Assembly: GCF_000375485.1 (NCBI RefSeq)
Contig: NZ_AQXE01000003.1
Span: forward strand, 204,065 to 268,064
Direction of reading: 5' to 3'
From: Desulfovibrio oxyclinae DSM 11498
Lineage (GTDB): Bacteria; Desulfobacterota; Desulfovibrionia; Desulfovibrionales; Desulfovibrionaceae
Length of the DNA stretch: 64,000 nucleotides
Within the stretch, counting starts at the first letter, position 1. Every line of letters starts with the position of its first letter. Made by a program: the position numbers and the translations under genes. Below the pieces are notes generated by a model. That model worked only from the letters and a program-made list of their open reading frames with translations. It had not been told where the DNA came from and did not search any database. This document shows, in pieces, positions 44,432 to 52,345 of the stretch.

Positions 44432-45729
44432 TTGCGCTCCTTCATCTTGTACCGGCGGCGGGGTGCGGCGCGAACCGATTCGGCCTGCGCCGCCGACCGG
44501 GAAACGGGAGGAGAATCAGCCATGACCGGAGCCTGAGCCGGTTCAAGTGCCAGCACCCGCTCGCGGACCATGGCGATGAACAGCACGAAATACAGAACGA
44601 AAATATACCCCCACGAAAGAAACATTCCCCCGAATACATACGCGGTCAGTGAAAGCCGTATACCCTTGCCCAGCCAGTCGTTCTCATCCTTCGGCGCAGC
44701 CCTTCGCCATGCGGAAAACAGCATGGCCAGAAACGCCGCGAGACCGAAGATGCCCAGCTCCGCGCCGATCTCGATGAACGCGTTATGCGCTTCGCTCCAC
44801 TTGCCGCCACTATGCGTCTGGCCCTCGGCCACGATGAAGGTGGAAAGGCCGGTGCCGGTAAGCATGTTTTTCTGGAACAGCTCCAGCCCGTTCTTCCAGA
44901 CTTCTATACGACCGTGTTTGGCCGTCATGTTGTAGTCGTCCTCCAGGTTCACCATGGACGTAAAGCGGCTCAGTTTTCCCGGCGGCGCAAAGGCGAGCAC
45001 CAGCATAAGCGCCAGCCCGCCGAACATGGCCAGCCTGACCACGCCCTTCACACCATGTGACAAGGCCCAGACCGTCACGGTGCCCACGAGAGCCACGAGC
45101 CCGCCCCGGGACTGGGTCAGGACGATGGCCCCCAGCCCAAGCACTGCGGCGGAGCGAAGCGCCCATTTGTAGAGCGGCTTCACATGCTTCATGGCTGGCA
45201 GGACCAGCGCGAGAATCATGACGAAGAGCAGCGCAGTATCGTTGGGGTCATACGTCCAGTTGGCGGCCACCCGCCCCCCGACGACGCGCGGATGCAGAAA
45301 ACAGATCAACCCAAGAACGATCAATGTCAGCACGGCGCCGCCGATGACGTAGTTGAGATCTTCGCGCCGATCCACCTGACAGTTGAGCGCCAGCAGGAAT
45401 ATTCCGCAATAGAGAATGAACTCCTTGAGAAACCCCAGCGACTTGCTGCCGTAAACGCTGAATGCCACGCTGGCGATCATTATCCCCACGAACAGCACGA
45501 ACTTGCGGAAGGTCGGGGAAAGCCAAAGCATATTCAGCCTGTACCGGCTGGTCCCGCCCTTCATCAGCAGAGATATGCCCATGATAAGAAACATCACCAG
45601 CACGAGTCGCAACGGCCACAGGAAGACGAAGACCTCCTGCACACGACCGAGGGTAATCATGGTGCCAAACAGCATCAGATTGGCCAGAAGGCCCGGAGAA
45701 CGTCTTATGGCGACCTCCACATTGCTCAT
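44428..45729 (-). CDS. O-antigen ligase/Wzy-like polymerase
   Basis: A 433-residue inner membrane protein with about ten to twelve helices. It has a periplasmic loop containing LTGTGLSTFIVAEGQ and the segment WSEAHNAFIEIGAELGIFGL (about residue 310). That HNxFIEIxxELGxxGL pattern is the hallmark of the Wzy/WaaL/PglL superfamily. In an operon with Wzx and chain-length control, EPS polymerisation is the likely role. The C-terminal tail is basic and cytoplasmic. It overlaps the genes on both sides by 4 bases. Confidence 0.9.
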   Translation of the reverse strand: MSNVEVAIRRSPGLLANLMLFGTMITLGRVQEVFVFLWPLRLVLVMFLIMGISLLMKGGTSRYRLNMLWLSPTFRKFVLFVGIMIASVAFSVYGSKSLGFLKEFILYCGIFLLALNCQVDRREDLNYVIGGAVLTLIVLGLICFLHPRVVGGRVAANWTYDPNDTALLFVMILALVLPAMKHVKPLYKWALRSAAVLGLGAIVLTQSRGGLVALVGTVTVWALSHGVKGVVRLAMFGGLALMLVLAFAPPGKLSRFTSMVNLEDDYNMTAKHGRIEVWKNGLELFQKNMLTGTGLSTFIVAEGQTHSGGKWSEAHNAFIEIGAELGIFGLAAFLAMLFSAWRRAAPKDENDWLGKGIRLSLTAYVFGGMFLSWGYIFVLYFVLFIAMVRERVLALEPAQAPVMADSPPVSRSAAQAESVRAAPRRRYKMKERK

Positions 45730-46937
45730 GTTGCCTCCTCGACGAAGGGCTGAGCGTCACGGATGACCTCGTCGTAGAACTGAAGGTGCCTGCGGCTCCA
45801 CTCGCCAGTGCCGAAATCGCTTTGAACACGCTCATAGGCGCGCCTGCCGTGGCGACTGCGGATCAGCGAGTCATCCATGTACATATCAAACCCTTCGCGA
45901 AGCGCGGAAAGATCGTTGACGGGATACAGCACGCCGTCGTCGCCGCTTCGCACCACATCCACATTCCCGCCGACCGCCGGCGCCACCACCGGCAGTGCGT
46001 ACGAACGGGCCTCCAGCAGGCACATGGGGGTGCCTTCCCAGATGGATGTCTGCACCAGCAGATCGGCTCCGCGATACACGGCGTCCATGTCGGAGACGAA
46101 TCCCGTGAACACAACGTTGTCGCGGATGCCCATACGCCGGGCAGCGTCCTCCAGATTCGCCTGCAACTCGCCGTTGCCCACCAGCAGGTAGTTCACCGGC
46201 GCGGCGCCGTTTTCGGAAATGTTGCGGCGTATCATCTCAAGATACAGCGGATAGTTCTTCTGGGTGCAAAGCCTGCCCACATTGATGACCACCGGCAGCG
46301 AAGGGTCCAGCCCGAAACGCGCAGCCAGTTCCTCGCGGGCCTTGTCGCGGCCTGAAAGCAATGCGGAAGGGTCAGGCTCCGGCAGCTCGATGGCATTGAT
46401 GATGGCGGTGGATAATCCTCTGCAACGCGGCGGGAGAGAGCTTTCCAGCACCTCGCGCGAGCAGCCGATGACGCCGTCCGCCAATCGAAGCCCCATGCGC
46501 TGAAAACTCTTGATCATGGCGGCCATGCCGCCTTTGGGAAGAATCAGGCCATGCAGCGTGTAGACGACTACGCCCCTGTAGAGTCCGAACATCCGCATCA
46601 GCTCGGCGTAATAAAGCGACTTGTAGCAGTGGCAGTGCACCACGGAGATATGCAGCTCGTGCAGTCTATTCGCCACACTGCGCAAAAGGGGGAATGAAAA
46701 CCGACTGCTCGTGCGAAAGATCTCGGCAAAGACCTCGATATCCCCCAGCGAACGCATGAGATTGCCGTTGCGCTGCTCGCCCGCCCGCGTCTCGACCACC
46801 ATGAACAGACGACAGTCCAAGCCCATGGACCGCATGCTGCGGCACAGGCCGACTGCCACCTTCTCCCTTCCGCCGAAATCGCCGGAGAAACTGAAGTGGG
46901 CCACGCTGGGCGTCGGATTCTGGCTGGTCGTGTTCAA
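45726..46937 (-). CDS. Glycosyltransferase family 4
   Basis: A 403-residue GT-B enzyme with an FSFSGDFGGREKVAVGL start, the NVGRLCTQKNYPLYLE donor segment (about residue 225), TSIWEGTPMCLLEARSYALP with EX7E (about 310) and GNVDVVRSGDDGVLYP. The start is probably TTG (46935-46937): AAGGAG lies five bases upstream and the position is 19 bases after the manC stop. A longer ATG frame would overlap manC. It follows manC in the operon, so mannose or a GDP-mannose product is one possible donor; unproven. Confidence 0.86.
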   Translation of the reverse strand: MNTTSQNPTPSVAHFSFSGDFGGREKVAVGLCRSMRSMGLDCRLFMVVETRAGEQRNGNLMRSLGDIEVFAEIFRTSSRFSFPLLRSVANRLHELHISVVHCHCYKSLYYAELMRMFGLYRGVVVYTLHGLILPKGGMAAMIKSFQRMGLRLADGVIGCSREVLESSLPPRCRGLSTAIINAIELPEPDPSALLSGRDKAREELAARFGLDPSLPVVINVGRLCTQKNYPLYLEMIRRNISENGAAPVNYLLVGNGELQANLEDAARRMGIRDNVVFTGFVSDMDAVYRGADLLVQTSIWEGTPMCLLEARSYALPVVAPAVGGNVDVVRSGDDGVLYPVNDLSALREGFDMYMDDSLIRSRHGRRAYERVQSDFGTGEWSRRHLQFYDEVIRDAQPFVEEAT

Positions 46938-46956
46938 GGAAGCTCCTTTGCCGCCC

Positions 46957-48369
46957 TCAGCGTTTGTATTTGTCTTCGAGACGCACAATATCGTCCTCGC
47001 CGAGGTAACTGCCGGTCTGCACCTCGATCAGTTCAAGCGGAATCCTGCCGGGATTCTCCAGCCGGTGAACATTACCGAGCGGGATGTAGGTGGACTCGTC
47101 CTCGCAGAGCACGAACTCTTCGTCGCCATTGACGATGCGGGCCGTCCCCTTGACCACGACCCAATGCTCCGCGCGGTGAAAATGCTTCTGCAACGAGAGG
47201 ACCTCACCGGGTTTGACCACGATGCGCTTGACCTGAAAACGGTCGTCCACAGTAATGGACTCGAAGCTGCCCCATGGGCGATAGACCGTCTTGTGCGCCT
47301 CGGTCTCGGGCCGCCTGGCGGCCTTGAGGCGGTCCACCACCGTCTTCATACCGTCCAGCCTGTCATGCGGTGCCACAAAGACCGCATCCGGGGTTTCCAC
47401 CACCGTGGTGTCTTCCAGACCGAGGGTCACCACGAGCCTTCCGGACGAACGCACGTAGCAGTTGCGGCTCTGCTCCAGAACCACGTCACCCAGTGCACTG
47501 TTTCCGGATTCGTCACGGGGGTGCATGTCATGCAGGCTTTTCCATGAGCCGAGATCACGCCATTCGATGTTCATGGGGACCACCTCAATGCCCTTGATCC
47601 GCTCCATGACGGCACAATCGATGGAATCGGCCGGGCAGCGCGCGAAGTCCTCTGCGGAAAGGCGAATGAAATCAAGATCGCGGTAACAGCCGTCCACCGC
47701 AGCCCTGCACGCTTCAAGGATCTGCGGGGCATGACGGCCCAACTCATCGAGATACCGCGATGCCCGGAAAAGAAAGATGCCGCTGTTCCAGTAGAACTCG
47801 CCGGATTCGAAGTATTCGCGGGCCGTGTCCAAGGCGGGCTTTTCCACGAATGCATCCACCTGATAGACGTCCGGGGCGAGCTCCGAGCCGCGCCGGATGT
47901 AGCCGTAGCCCGTTTCCGGGTTGTCCGGGACAACGCCGAAGCAGACCACCCCGCCCTCTCTGGCGCGTTCCGCGCCGACGGCAACCATCTTCGCGAACAT
48001 CGCAAAGTCTGGAATGGAATGATCGGCAGGCATGACCAGCATCACTGGGTCTTCATCCTCGCAGAGCATGGCGGCCACGGCCGCGGCCGGTGCGGTGTTT
48101 CTGCCCGATGGCTCAAGCAGCACCTGCCCTGCGACATCGCTGTTTCGCAGCTGTTCAGCCACGAGAAAGCGGTGTTCGTCGTTGCAGACCACCATCGGCC
48201 CTTGCGAACCGGTGATCATCCCACACCGAGCCAGAACGTCCGAGAAAAGATAGCGATCCCTAGACACCTCGATGAACTGCTTAGGATACAGCGTTCTGGA
48301 CAACGGCCAGAGCCGGGTTCCCTTTCCACCGCAAAGTATGACGGGCTGCAAGGCAGTGCCTGCGGTCAT
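46957..48369 (-). CDS. manC: Mannose-1-phosphate guanylyltransferase / mannose-6-phosphate isomerase (ManC/AlgA type)
   Basis: A 470-residue bifunctional enzyme. The N-terminal nucleotidyltransferase signature CGGKGTRLWPLSR lies near residue 13 with PKQF following. The C-terminal cupin-type isomerase domain (about 350-465) has the HFHRAEHWVV metal-binding motif. It makes GDP-mannose from mannose-6-phosphate (type II PMI in the cupin domain), so the EPS probably contains mannose or a derivative. It heads the 11-gene minus-strand operon; GGGGG precedes the ATG. Confidence 0.93.
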   Translation of the reverse strand: MTAGTALQPVILCGGKGTRLWPLSRTLYPKQFIEVSRDRYLFSDVLARCGMITGSQGPMVVCNDEHRFLVAEQLRNSDVAGQVLLEPSGRNTAPAAAVAAMLCEDEDPVMLVMPADHSIPDFAMFAKMVAVGAERAREGGVVCFGVVPDNPETGYGYIRRGSELAPDVYQVDAFVEKPALDTAREYFESGEFYWNSGIFLFRASRYLDELGRHAPQILEACRAAVDGCYRDLDFIRLSAEDFARCPADSIDCAVMERIKGIEVVPMNIEWRDLGSWKSLHDMHPRDESGNSALGDVVLEQSRNCYVRSSGRLVVTLGLEDTTVVETPDAVFVAPHDRLDGMKTVVDRLKAARRPETEAHKTVYRPWGSFESITVDDRFQVKRIVVKPGEVLSLQKHFHRAEHWVVVKGTARIVNGDEEFVLCEDESTYIPLGNVHRLENPGRIPLELIEVQTGSYLGEDDIVRLEDKYKR

Positions 48370-48398
48370 GATTTCCCCCGATGTTGCGCCGCAGCAGC

Positions 48399-48415
48399 GG
48401 CACGTTATGCGCCAA
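48399..48415 (-). promoter_or_regulatory. Possible sigma-54 promoter of the manC operon
   Basis: On the minus strand TTGGCGCATAACGTGCC has the GG and GC ten bases apart but several mismatches in the flanking bases. The start of transcription would lie only about 18 bases before the manC ATG, just enough for its ribosome site. No clear inverted-repeat box was found at the expected distance, which would fall inside the exosortase gene. Confidence 0.4.
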
Positions 48416-48456
48416 CTTCGCGCCCCGCTCTCCCCAGCGGGACACGCATGGGCCCC

Positions 48457-49323
48457 TTAGTCCCGACTCTCCGAAGCATTCCGGGAGCGGTCCTCTATTT
48501 TCTTCAACACAATGGCTGCTCCCCCGAGCAGCACCATGGCCATGATGAACACGGCCATTCCAGCGAATTCATGGAAAAATCCTTCGGCAGCAGCCCTGCC
48601 GTAATACCGTGAAAGCACGCCGGTCATGATCACCCGGAAGGCGTTGGTCATGACTGCGAATGGTATTGCGCTGAGCACGAGCAGCCAGCGGGTCCACGTT
48701 TTGCCGAGCATCAGAAAGGCCAGTGTGACGGCAATGGCGATAAGCGACATGAGTGAACGCATCCCGCTGCACGCGTCCGCCACTTCCAGCACGATATTGG
48801 GAAACGAGATAATGTTTCCCTCGCGCCACACCGCGAAATTCATGATCTTGAGCGCGAGAACCGAGACCTTGGTCACGAAAAGTTTGAGGGGAAAGGCAAT
48901 GGCATCATAGATGATGTAAGGAAGCGGCACCATGAGCACCAGATAACCGAGCGGAAGACGCAGTCTGTTGAAGGTTTCCTTACCAAAAAAGAACAGGACC
49001 GACCCGGCAAGAATAACCACGAGCGAAAGCCGCATGTTGAAATATTCCGTGGCAAGCCACGCGAAAATGAGCTGCACAACTCCGGCGGCGATGACGAGGA
49101 GCCCGATATTGGAAGGCGTGGCGCGAGTCTCGCGCAATCGCGGCCAGTCGCGATAAACGAACCACCCCGCTATGAACGGGATGAGAAACCCGTGCGAGTA
49201 GTTGTCGTCTATGTACCAGTTATGGACCATCCTCTGGATGATGGAACTATAGGCCGCCGCCAATACGACCAGCAGCCCCGCGAGCTGGAACCGGTATTTG
49301 TAGAGCGATTCGGAAAACGTCAC
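48457..49323 (-). CDS. Exosortase (Xrt family membrane cysteine transpeptidase)
   Basis: A 288-residue membrane protein with about eight helices. The proposed catalytic triad is intact: Cys185 in ADACSGMRS, Arg230 in NAFR and His251 in FHEFAG. The N-terminal NYSHGFLIP motif (about 41-49) is also typical. Exosortases cleave the PEP-CTERM signal and transfer or release the protein at the cell surface, in partnership with EPS export. It lacks a fused EpsI domain; EpsI is at 8874-9494. It has its own sigma-54 promoter with a matching upstream box. The content of the locus resembles XrtA, but I cannot fix the subtype from sequence alone. Confidence 0.93.
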   Translation of the reverse strand: MTFSESLYKYRFQLAGLLVVLAAAYSSIIQRMVHNWYIDDNYSHGFLIPFIAGWFVYRDWPRLRETRATPSNIGLLVIAAGVVQLIFAWLATEYFNMRLSLVVILAGSVLFFFGKETFNRLRLPLGYLVLMVPLPYIIYDAIAFPLKLFVTKVSVLALKIMNFAVWREGNIISFPNIVLEVADACSGMRSLMSLIAIAVTLAFLMLGKTWTRWLLVLSAIPFAVMTNAFRVIMTGVLSRYYGRAAAEGFFHEFAGMAVFIMAMVLLGGAAIVLKKIEDRSRNASESRD

Positions 49324-49452
49324 TTTGCCCCCGGCATGATGCTTTGAACGACACCGTCACAGACGCCCCGCGCGCCCATTCGGAAAAAGCGGTTTCCCCG
49401 TCCGCTTCGAGTCGTTCGAGCTTTTCGTGTTTCTATGTCCCTCGTCATTGAG

Positions 49453-49469
49453 AGCCAAAAACATGCCAA
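49453..49469 (-). promoter_or_regulatory. Sigma-54 (-24/-12) promoter of the exosortase gene
   Basis: On the minus strand TTGGCATGTTTTTGGCT differs in one base from the prsT promoter and has GG and GC ten bases apart. Transcription would start about 118 bases before the exosortase ATG. Box C lies about 95.5 bases upstream of its GG, the same distance as box B from the prsT promoter. Confidence 0.75.
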
Positions 49470-49554
49470 ACGGAGACAACGTGAGAAAACAACACTATAT
49501 CAGTTAGTTAAAGAGCATGAGCAGTATATTCTTCAAAGGAAGCGAACACTGGAC

Positions 49555-49572
49555 TCCTGAAAAACCGGACAG
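49555..49572. promoter_or_regulatory. Inverted-repeat box C, candidate PrsR enhancer site
   Basis: The sequence TCCTGAAAAACCGGACAG aligns with box B (TCCGGCAAAGTCGGACAG) with the same spacing and an identical CGGACAG end; the left half-site has one change. Its distance to the exosortase promoter equals that of box B to the prsT promoter to within a base. Confidence 0.6.
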
Positions 49573-49710
49573 CGGCGATTATAGCCCAACGGCTTTGTTC
49601 CGGAACAATATGTCGCGTTCCTTCAACCCGCTCCTGAGCTGCCACGCCTCCAACTGGCTGCTCAGGTGCAATCGCATTCTCACCACGGGTATCTTCAGCT
49701 CTGACGACTG

Positions 49711-49728
49711 TCCGGTTTTTTCGGAATC
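49711..49728. promoter_or_regulatory. Inverted-repeat box D, possible PrsR site
   Basis: The sequence TCCGGTTTTTTCGGAATC keeps both half-sites (TCCG-N6-TCGGA) but has a T-rich centre. It lies about 205 bases before the GT2 start and about 250 bases from the exosortase promoter, so it could serve the GT2 gene or be a second site for the exosortase. Confidence 0.4.
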
Positions 49729-49922
49729 CCGTTGCAAAGGAAAAATGGAATGGAAGCAACGCAGCCATATTCCCCACCCAATAAGGTAGAACTTTTACCC
49801 CTCTTCAAAAATAACCCTCCCTACGATGAGAATGGACCGTTTGTTGCTTTTGATTTTGGAGTGTCCACAGAGTTCCTCCTGTTGAACACACGGCTGGCAA
49901 CGCTTCACAAAGGAGTTCGCCC

Positions 49923-50816
49923 ATGGTGTCCGTTTCCGTTATTTCACCCGTGTACAATGCAGAAGCTACACTGGAGCAAATGGTCGAGACGATTGTCAGC
50001 CAGTCTTTTGAAGACCTTGAGCTCATTCTCGTCGATGACGGTTCAACCGATGGGACCCACGATCTGACTCAGGATCTTTCACGACGCGACCCGCGCATCC
50101 GATTGCTGCAAAAGGAAAACGGTGGGGCCGGGAGTGCCCGCAATCTGGGTCTTGAGCATGCCAAGGGGAAGTACGTTACCTTTCTGGATGCTGACGACGA
50201 ATTCCTGCCGAACCGGTTTGAGGCACACATACAACGGCTTGAATCAGCACCAAATTTGGTGGCGGTTTACGGTCGTTTCAGGGTTCGGGACCAGAGCGAT
50301 GGACAAACCTTCCATGTGAATAATCCCTTTCCCGCGGAAGGAACCGCCCCTGCGGATTTCGTGAATTTCATGCTGCGGGCGGGGATGTTCTATCGGCTGG
50401 ATTCGGCAACCTACCGAATGGAGAGCGTCGGCAGCCTGAGGTTCGACACAAAGCTCAAGCTCGGACAGGACTTCAAATTCATACTGGAAATGGCCTCGCG
50501 CGGACTCCACGCACCGGATAACGGTTACTGCGCCACCCTGACACGAGGGCATGAATCCATCACCAGACGTCGAGCACGCCACATGTACAGCAGTGAAAAA
50601 GCCCTCATTTCAGAGTTCATCCGCAACCATGGGTTGGGGGTGGCGGCTAAATGCCGCTCCATGTCGCACCAGCACGTGCGTTTTTCCAAACGATACCAGT
50701 CGAAAATGACCGGCAAGGCATGGTCACACGCCCTGCGGGCCATACCGTGGAATCCGCTTAACATCAGTGCATACAAACACATCCTTGGCGAACTGGTGCT
50801 GCAACGAAGCAGCTGA
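49923..50816 (+). CDS. Glycosyltransferase family 2 (GT-A fold)
   Basis: A 297-residue soluble GT2 enzyme with SVISPVYNAE at the N-terminus (about residue 5), DDGSTDGT (about 40), GGAGSARNLGLE (about 70) and the metal-binding DADDEF (about 91). AAAGGAG lies seven bases before the ATG. It stands alone on the plus strand, divergent from the exosortase and followed by a terminator. It may add a side-chain sugar to the EPS. The acceptor is unknown. Confidence 0.88.
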   Translation: MVSVSVISPVYNAEATLEQMVETIVSQSFEDLELILVDDGSTDGTHDLTQDLSRRDPRIRLLQKENGGAGSARNLGLEHAKGKYVTFLDADDEFLPNRFEAHIQRLESAPNLVAVYGRFRVRDQSDGQTFHVNNPFPAEGTAPADFVNFMLRAGMFYRLDSATYRMESVGSLRFDTKLKLGQDFKFILEMASRGLHAPDNGYCATLTRGHESITRRRARHMYSSEKALISEFIRNHGLGVAAKCRSMSHQHVRFSKRYQSKMTGKAWSHALRAIPWNPLNISAYKHILGELVLQRSS

Positions 50817-50860
50817 CGGCAGGAAGGCAATCATACACGGCCACTCATTCTGGCAACGAA

Positions 50861-50891
50861 AAAAGCCCCGACTTTCATAGCCGGGGCTTTT
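50861..50891. terminator. Bidirectional rho-independent terminator
   Basis: A 10-bp stem (AAAAGCCCCG / CGGGGCTTTT) with an 11-base loop lies between the convergent GT2 and YjdM-like genes. Reading either strand the stem ends in T-rich sequence. Confidence 0.85.
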
Positions 50892-50936
50892 GTACCGATC
50901 CGAACCCCTGCTTTCGCAGAGTCCTCGCGTCAAGGA

Positions 50937-51272
50937 TCAGCCTTTCTTGACGACCGATGTTTTCAGCATCATGGAGCCGAATCCGGTAATTTTGCAGGAG
51001 ATGTCGTGCACTCCGTCTTCCGGTTCGACCAATTTGATATTCTTCACCTTCGTCCCCTTCTTGATGGGAGTCGAAGCCCCTTTCACTTTCAGGTTCTGGG
51101 TGACGATAACGGTGTCTCCATCGGTGAGGACGTTGCCGTTCATATCGGTATAGACGCGTTCTTCGGTGTCCCCGGCCTGAAACTCGTGCCCACACTCGGG
51201 ACAATTGAGAATACTGCCGTCAGAGTAGACATACTCGGAACCGCACTGCGGACAATCAGGTAATTTTTCCAT
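50937..51272 (-). CDS. Zinc-ribbon protein, YjdM/PhnA-like
   Basis: A 111-residue protein. The N-terminal zinc ribbon has CPQCGSEY and CPECGHEF (about residues 7-30). The C-terminal PhnA-type domain contains the conserved LTDGDTVIVTQNLKVKG and ending KTSVVKKG. Despite the historical phosphonate name, the function of this family is not established. I start at the ATG (51272); a TTG three codons upstream is also possible. It is not obviously connected to the EPS genes. Confidence 0.9.
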   Translation of the reverse strand: MEKLPDCPQCGSEYVYSDGSILNCPECGHEFQAGDTEERVYTDMNGNVLTDGDTVIVTQNLKVKGASTPIKKGTKVKNIKLVEPEDGVHDISCKITGFGSMMLKTSVVKKG

Positions 51273-51419
51273 AATTTCCAACCATTGGTTTGATGTTGCC
51301 CCCTTCCATTAATGGAGAGCCCCAAAAGGCGCAAGCGATCAAATCCGGCTCAGGATGAAAGTTGTCCCGGACTCTGAACACAACGCAATCCATTCAGGCA
51401 ACGGAATGCTCCGGCGCGT

Positions 51420-52142
51420 CTACTTGGTAAGCTTCAAGACCACGTTGGCAAGACTGAAATACTTGAGGAACGTGTATCGCCAATATTCGTTCGGTGCGAC
51501 TCGGTAGATCATCCGCTCCAGCGCAACCGCGTAGTTGACCGGCGAGGCCTTTCCCGTATGTCCAAGCAGCACCTGTGCCTTGTAGCCGGTATTCTCTGCG
51601 GCCTGCATAAGCTCTTCATAGGTGGGCAGTCCGATGTGCCCGGCAACGTATTGGCGAATGTTATAGGAGTGCGGAGCTCTGATATAAAAGACTCCGCCCG
51701 GTTTCAGGTTCTTGTAAACCCCTTTGAGAAATGTCTCATGGTGTTCCCACGGTATGTGCTCCACAACGTCGAAGCTGTAGGCGATGTCAAAGCGTCCGAC
51801 GTCAAATCCCCCGGCATCCACCGTCTTGAACGTCACGTTGTCCAATTCCAGCGCCTCGGCAAAAAGAGCCGCACTTTGTATTGACGGTTCCGAGATGTCG
51901 ATGCCGGTCACGTCGAATCCAAGCTGCGCAAAATAGCATGAATACGCACCGCCTCCACAGCCAACGTCCAGCACCGAGCCTTTGGGATGTCGTGAAATAG
52001 CACGAAACAGAGACCGCAGTTTATTCGGAAGCTTCGGTTTGAGGCAGGTTTCATATGCCGCACACGTCTTCCTGACCGTACGGGCCTCCCTCTCCGAGAC
52101 CCCTGTGCAGTCAATCTCGGGAATCTTCTTGAATCGCATCAC
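51420..52142 (-). CDS. SAM-dependent class I methyltransferase
   Basis: A 240-residue enzyme. Motif I (VLDVGCGGGAYS, about residue 58), the acidic segment VTGIDIS (about 78), FDVVEHIPWEHHETF (about 125) and LKPGGVFYIRAPHS (about 150) define the class I fold. The DVVEH and LKPGG segments are typical of UbiG/small-molecule or sugar methyltransferases. It could methylate a polysaccharide or lipid, but it lies outside the EPS operons. No partner gene is adjacent. Confidence 0.86.
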   Translation of the reverse strand: MMRFKKIPEIDCTGVSEREARTVRKTCAAYETCLKPKLPNKLRSLFRAISRHPKGSVLDVGCGGGAYSCYFAQLGFDVTGIDISEPSIQSAALFAEALELDNVTFKTVDAGGFDVGRFDIAYSFDVVEHIPWEHHETFLKGVYKNLKPGGVFYIRAPHSYNIRQYVAGHIGLPTYEELMQAAENTGYKAQVLLGHTGKASPVNYAVALERMIYRVAPNEYWRYTFLKYFSLANVVLKLTK

Positions 52143-52242
52143 TTCTCCTGATTATGCAAAAGAACGCCAAAGCAAAATTCTTTACTGAGGAAATGATACG
52201 ATAGCAAGGTTCCAGCTTGATCGTTGCATGTAAAGAACATGA

Positions 52243-52285
52243 AGATAAGATAAAGGCCGCATCAGATGCGGCCTTTATCTTATCT
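52243..52285. terminator. Perfect 43-bp palindrome, probable bidirectional terminator
   Basis: Twenty-one bases from 52243 are repeated exactly in inverted order to 52285 around a single central base. The core GATAAAGGCCGCATC forms a stem with TTTATC on both sides. It follows the metallo-beta-lactamase-fold gene on the minus strand. Confidence 0.75.
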
Positions 52286-52345
52286 ATCAAGGAAAAGCAT
52301 TTCCCGTCTGGATGCAGGTTAACATCCTGTGGCTCTAAACCGAAC

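Larger units (their letters stand above)
49324..49922. other. 599-base divergent control region between exosortase and GT2 genes
   Basis: This region contains the exosortase sigma-54 promoter (49453-49469) and inverted-repeat boxes C (49555-49572) and D (49711-49728). A weak plus-strand -24/-12-like sequence also lies at 49654-49670 (CTGGCTGCTCAGGTGCA, GG-N10-GC kept, other bases poor). A 90-codon plus-strand frame (49517-49789) covers both boxes and has only a weak ribosome site; I treat it as non-coding. The GT2 gene is read away from here to the right. Confidence 0.55.

Noticed and set aside
48423..48440. Hairpin CCCGCT/AGCGGG after the exosortase gene as terminator
   Set aside because: The stem is short and no T-tract follows on the minus strand; it may be chance in GC-rich DNA.
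49654..49670. Possible plus-strand sigma-54 promoter for the GT2 gene
   Set aside because: GG-N10-GC is kept but the surrounding bases match poorly and it is about 250 bases from the start codon, so it is mentioned only in the region entry.
49517..49789. 90-codon plus-strand frame between the exosortase and GT2 genes
   Set aside because: It covers two inverted-repeat boxes, has a weak ribosome site and no recognisable domain. A small protein cannot be fully excluded.
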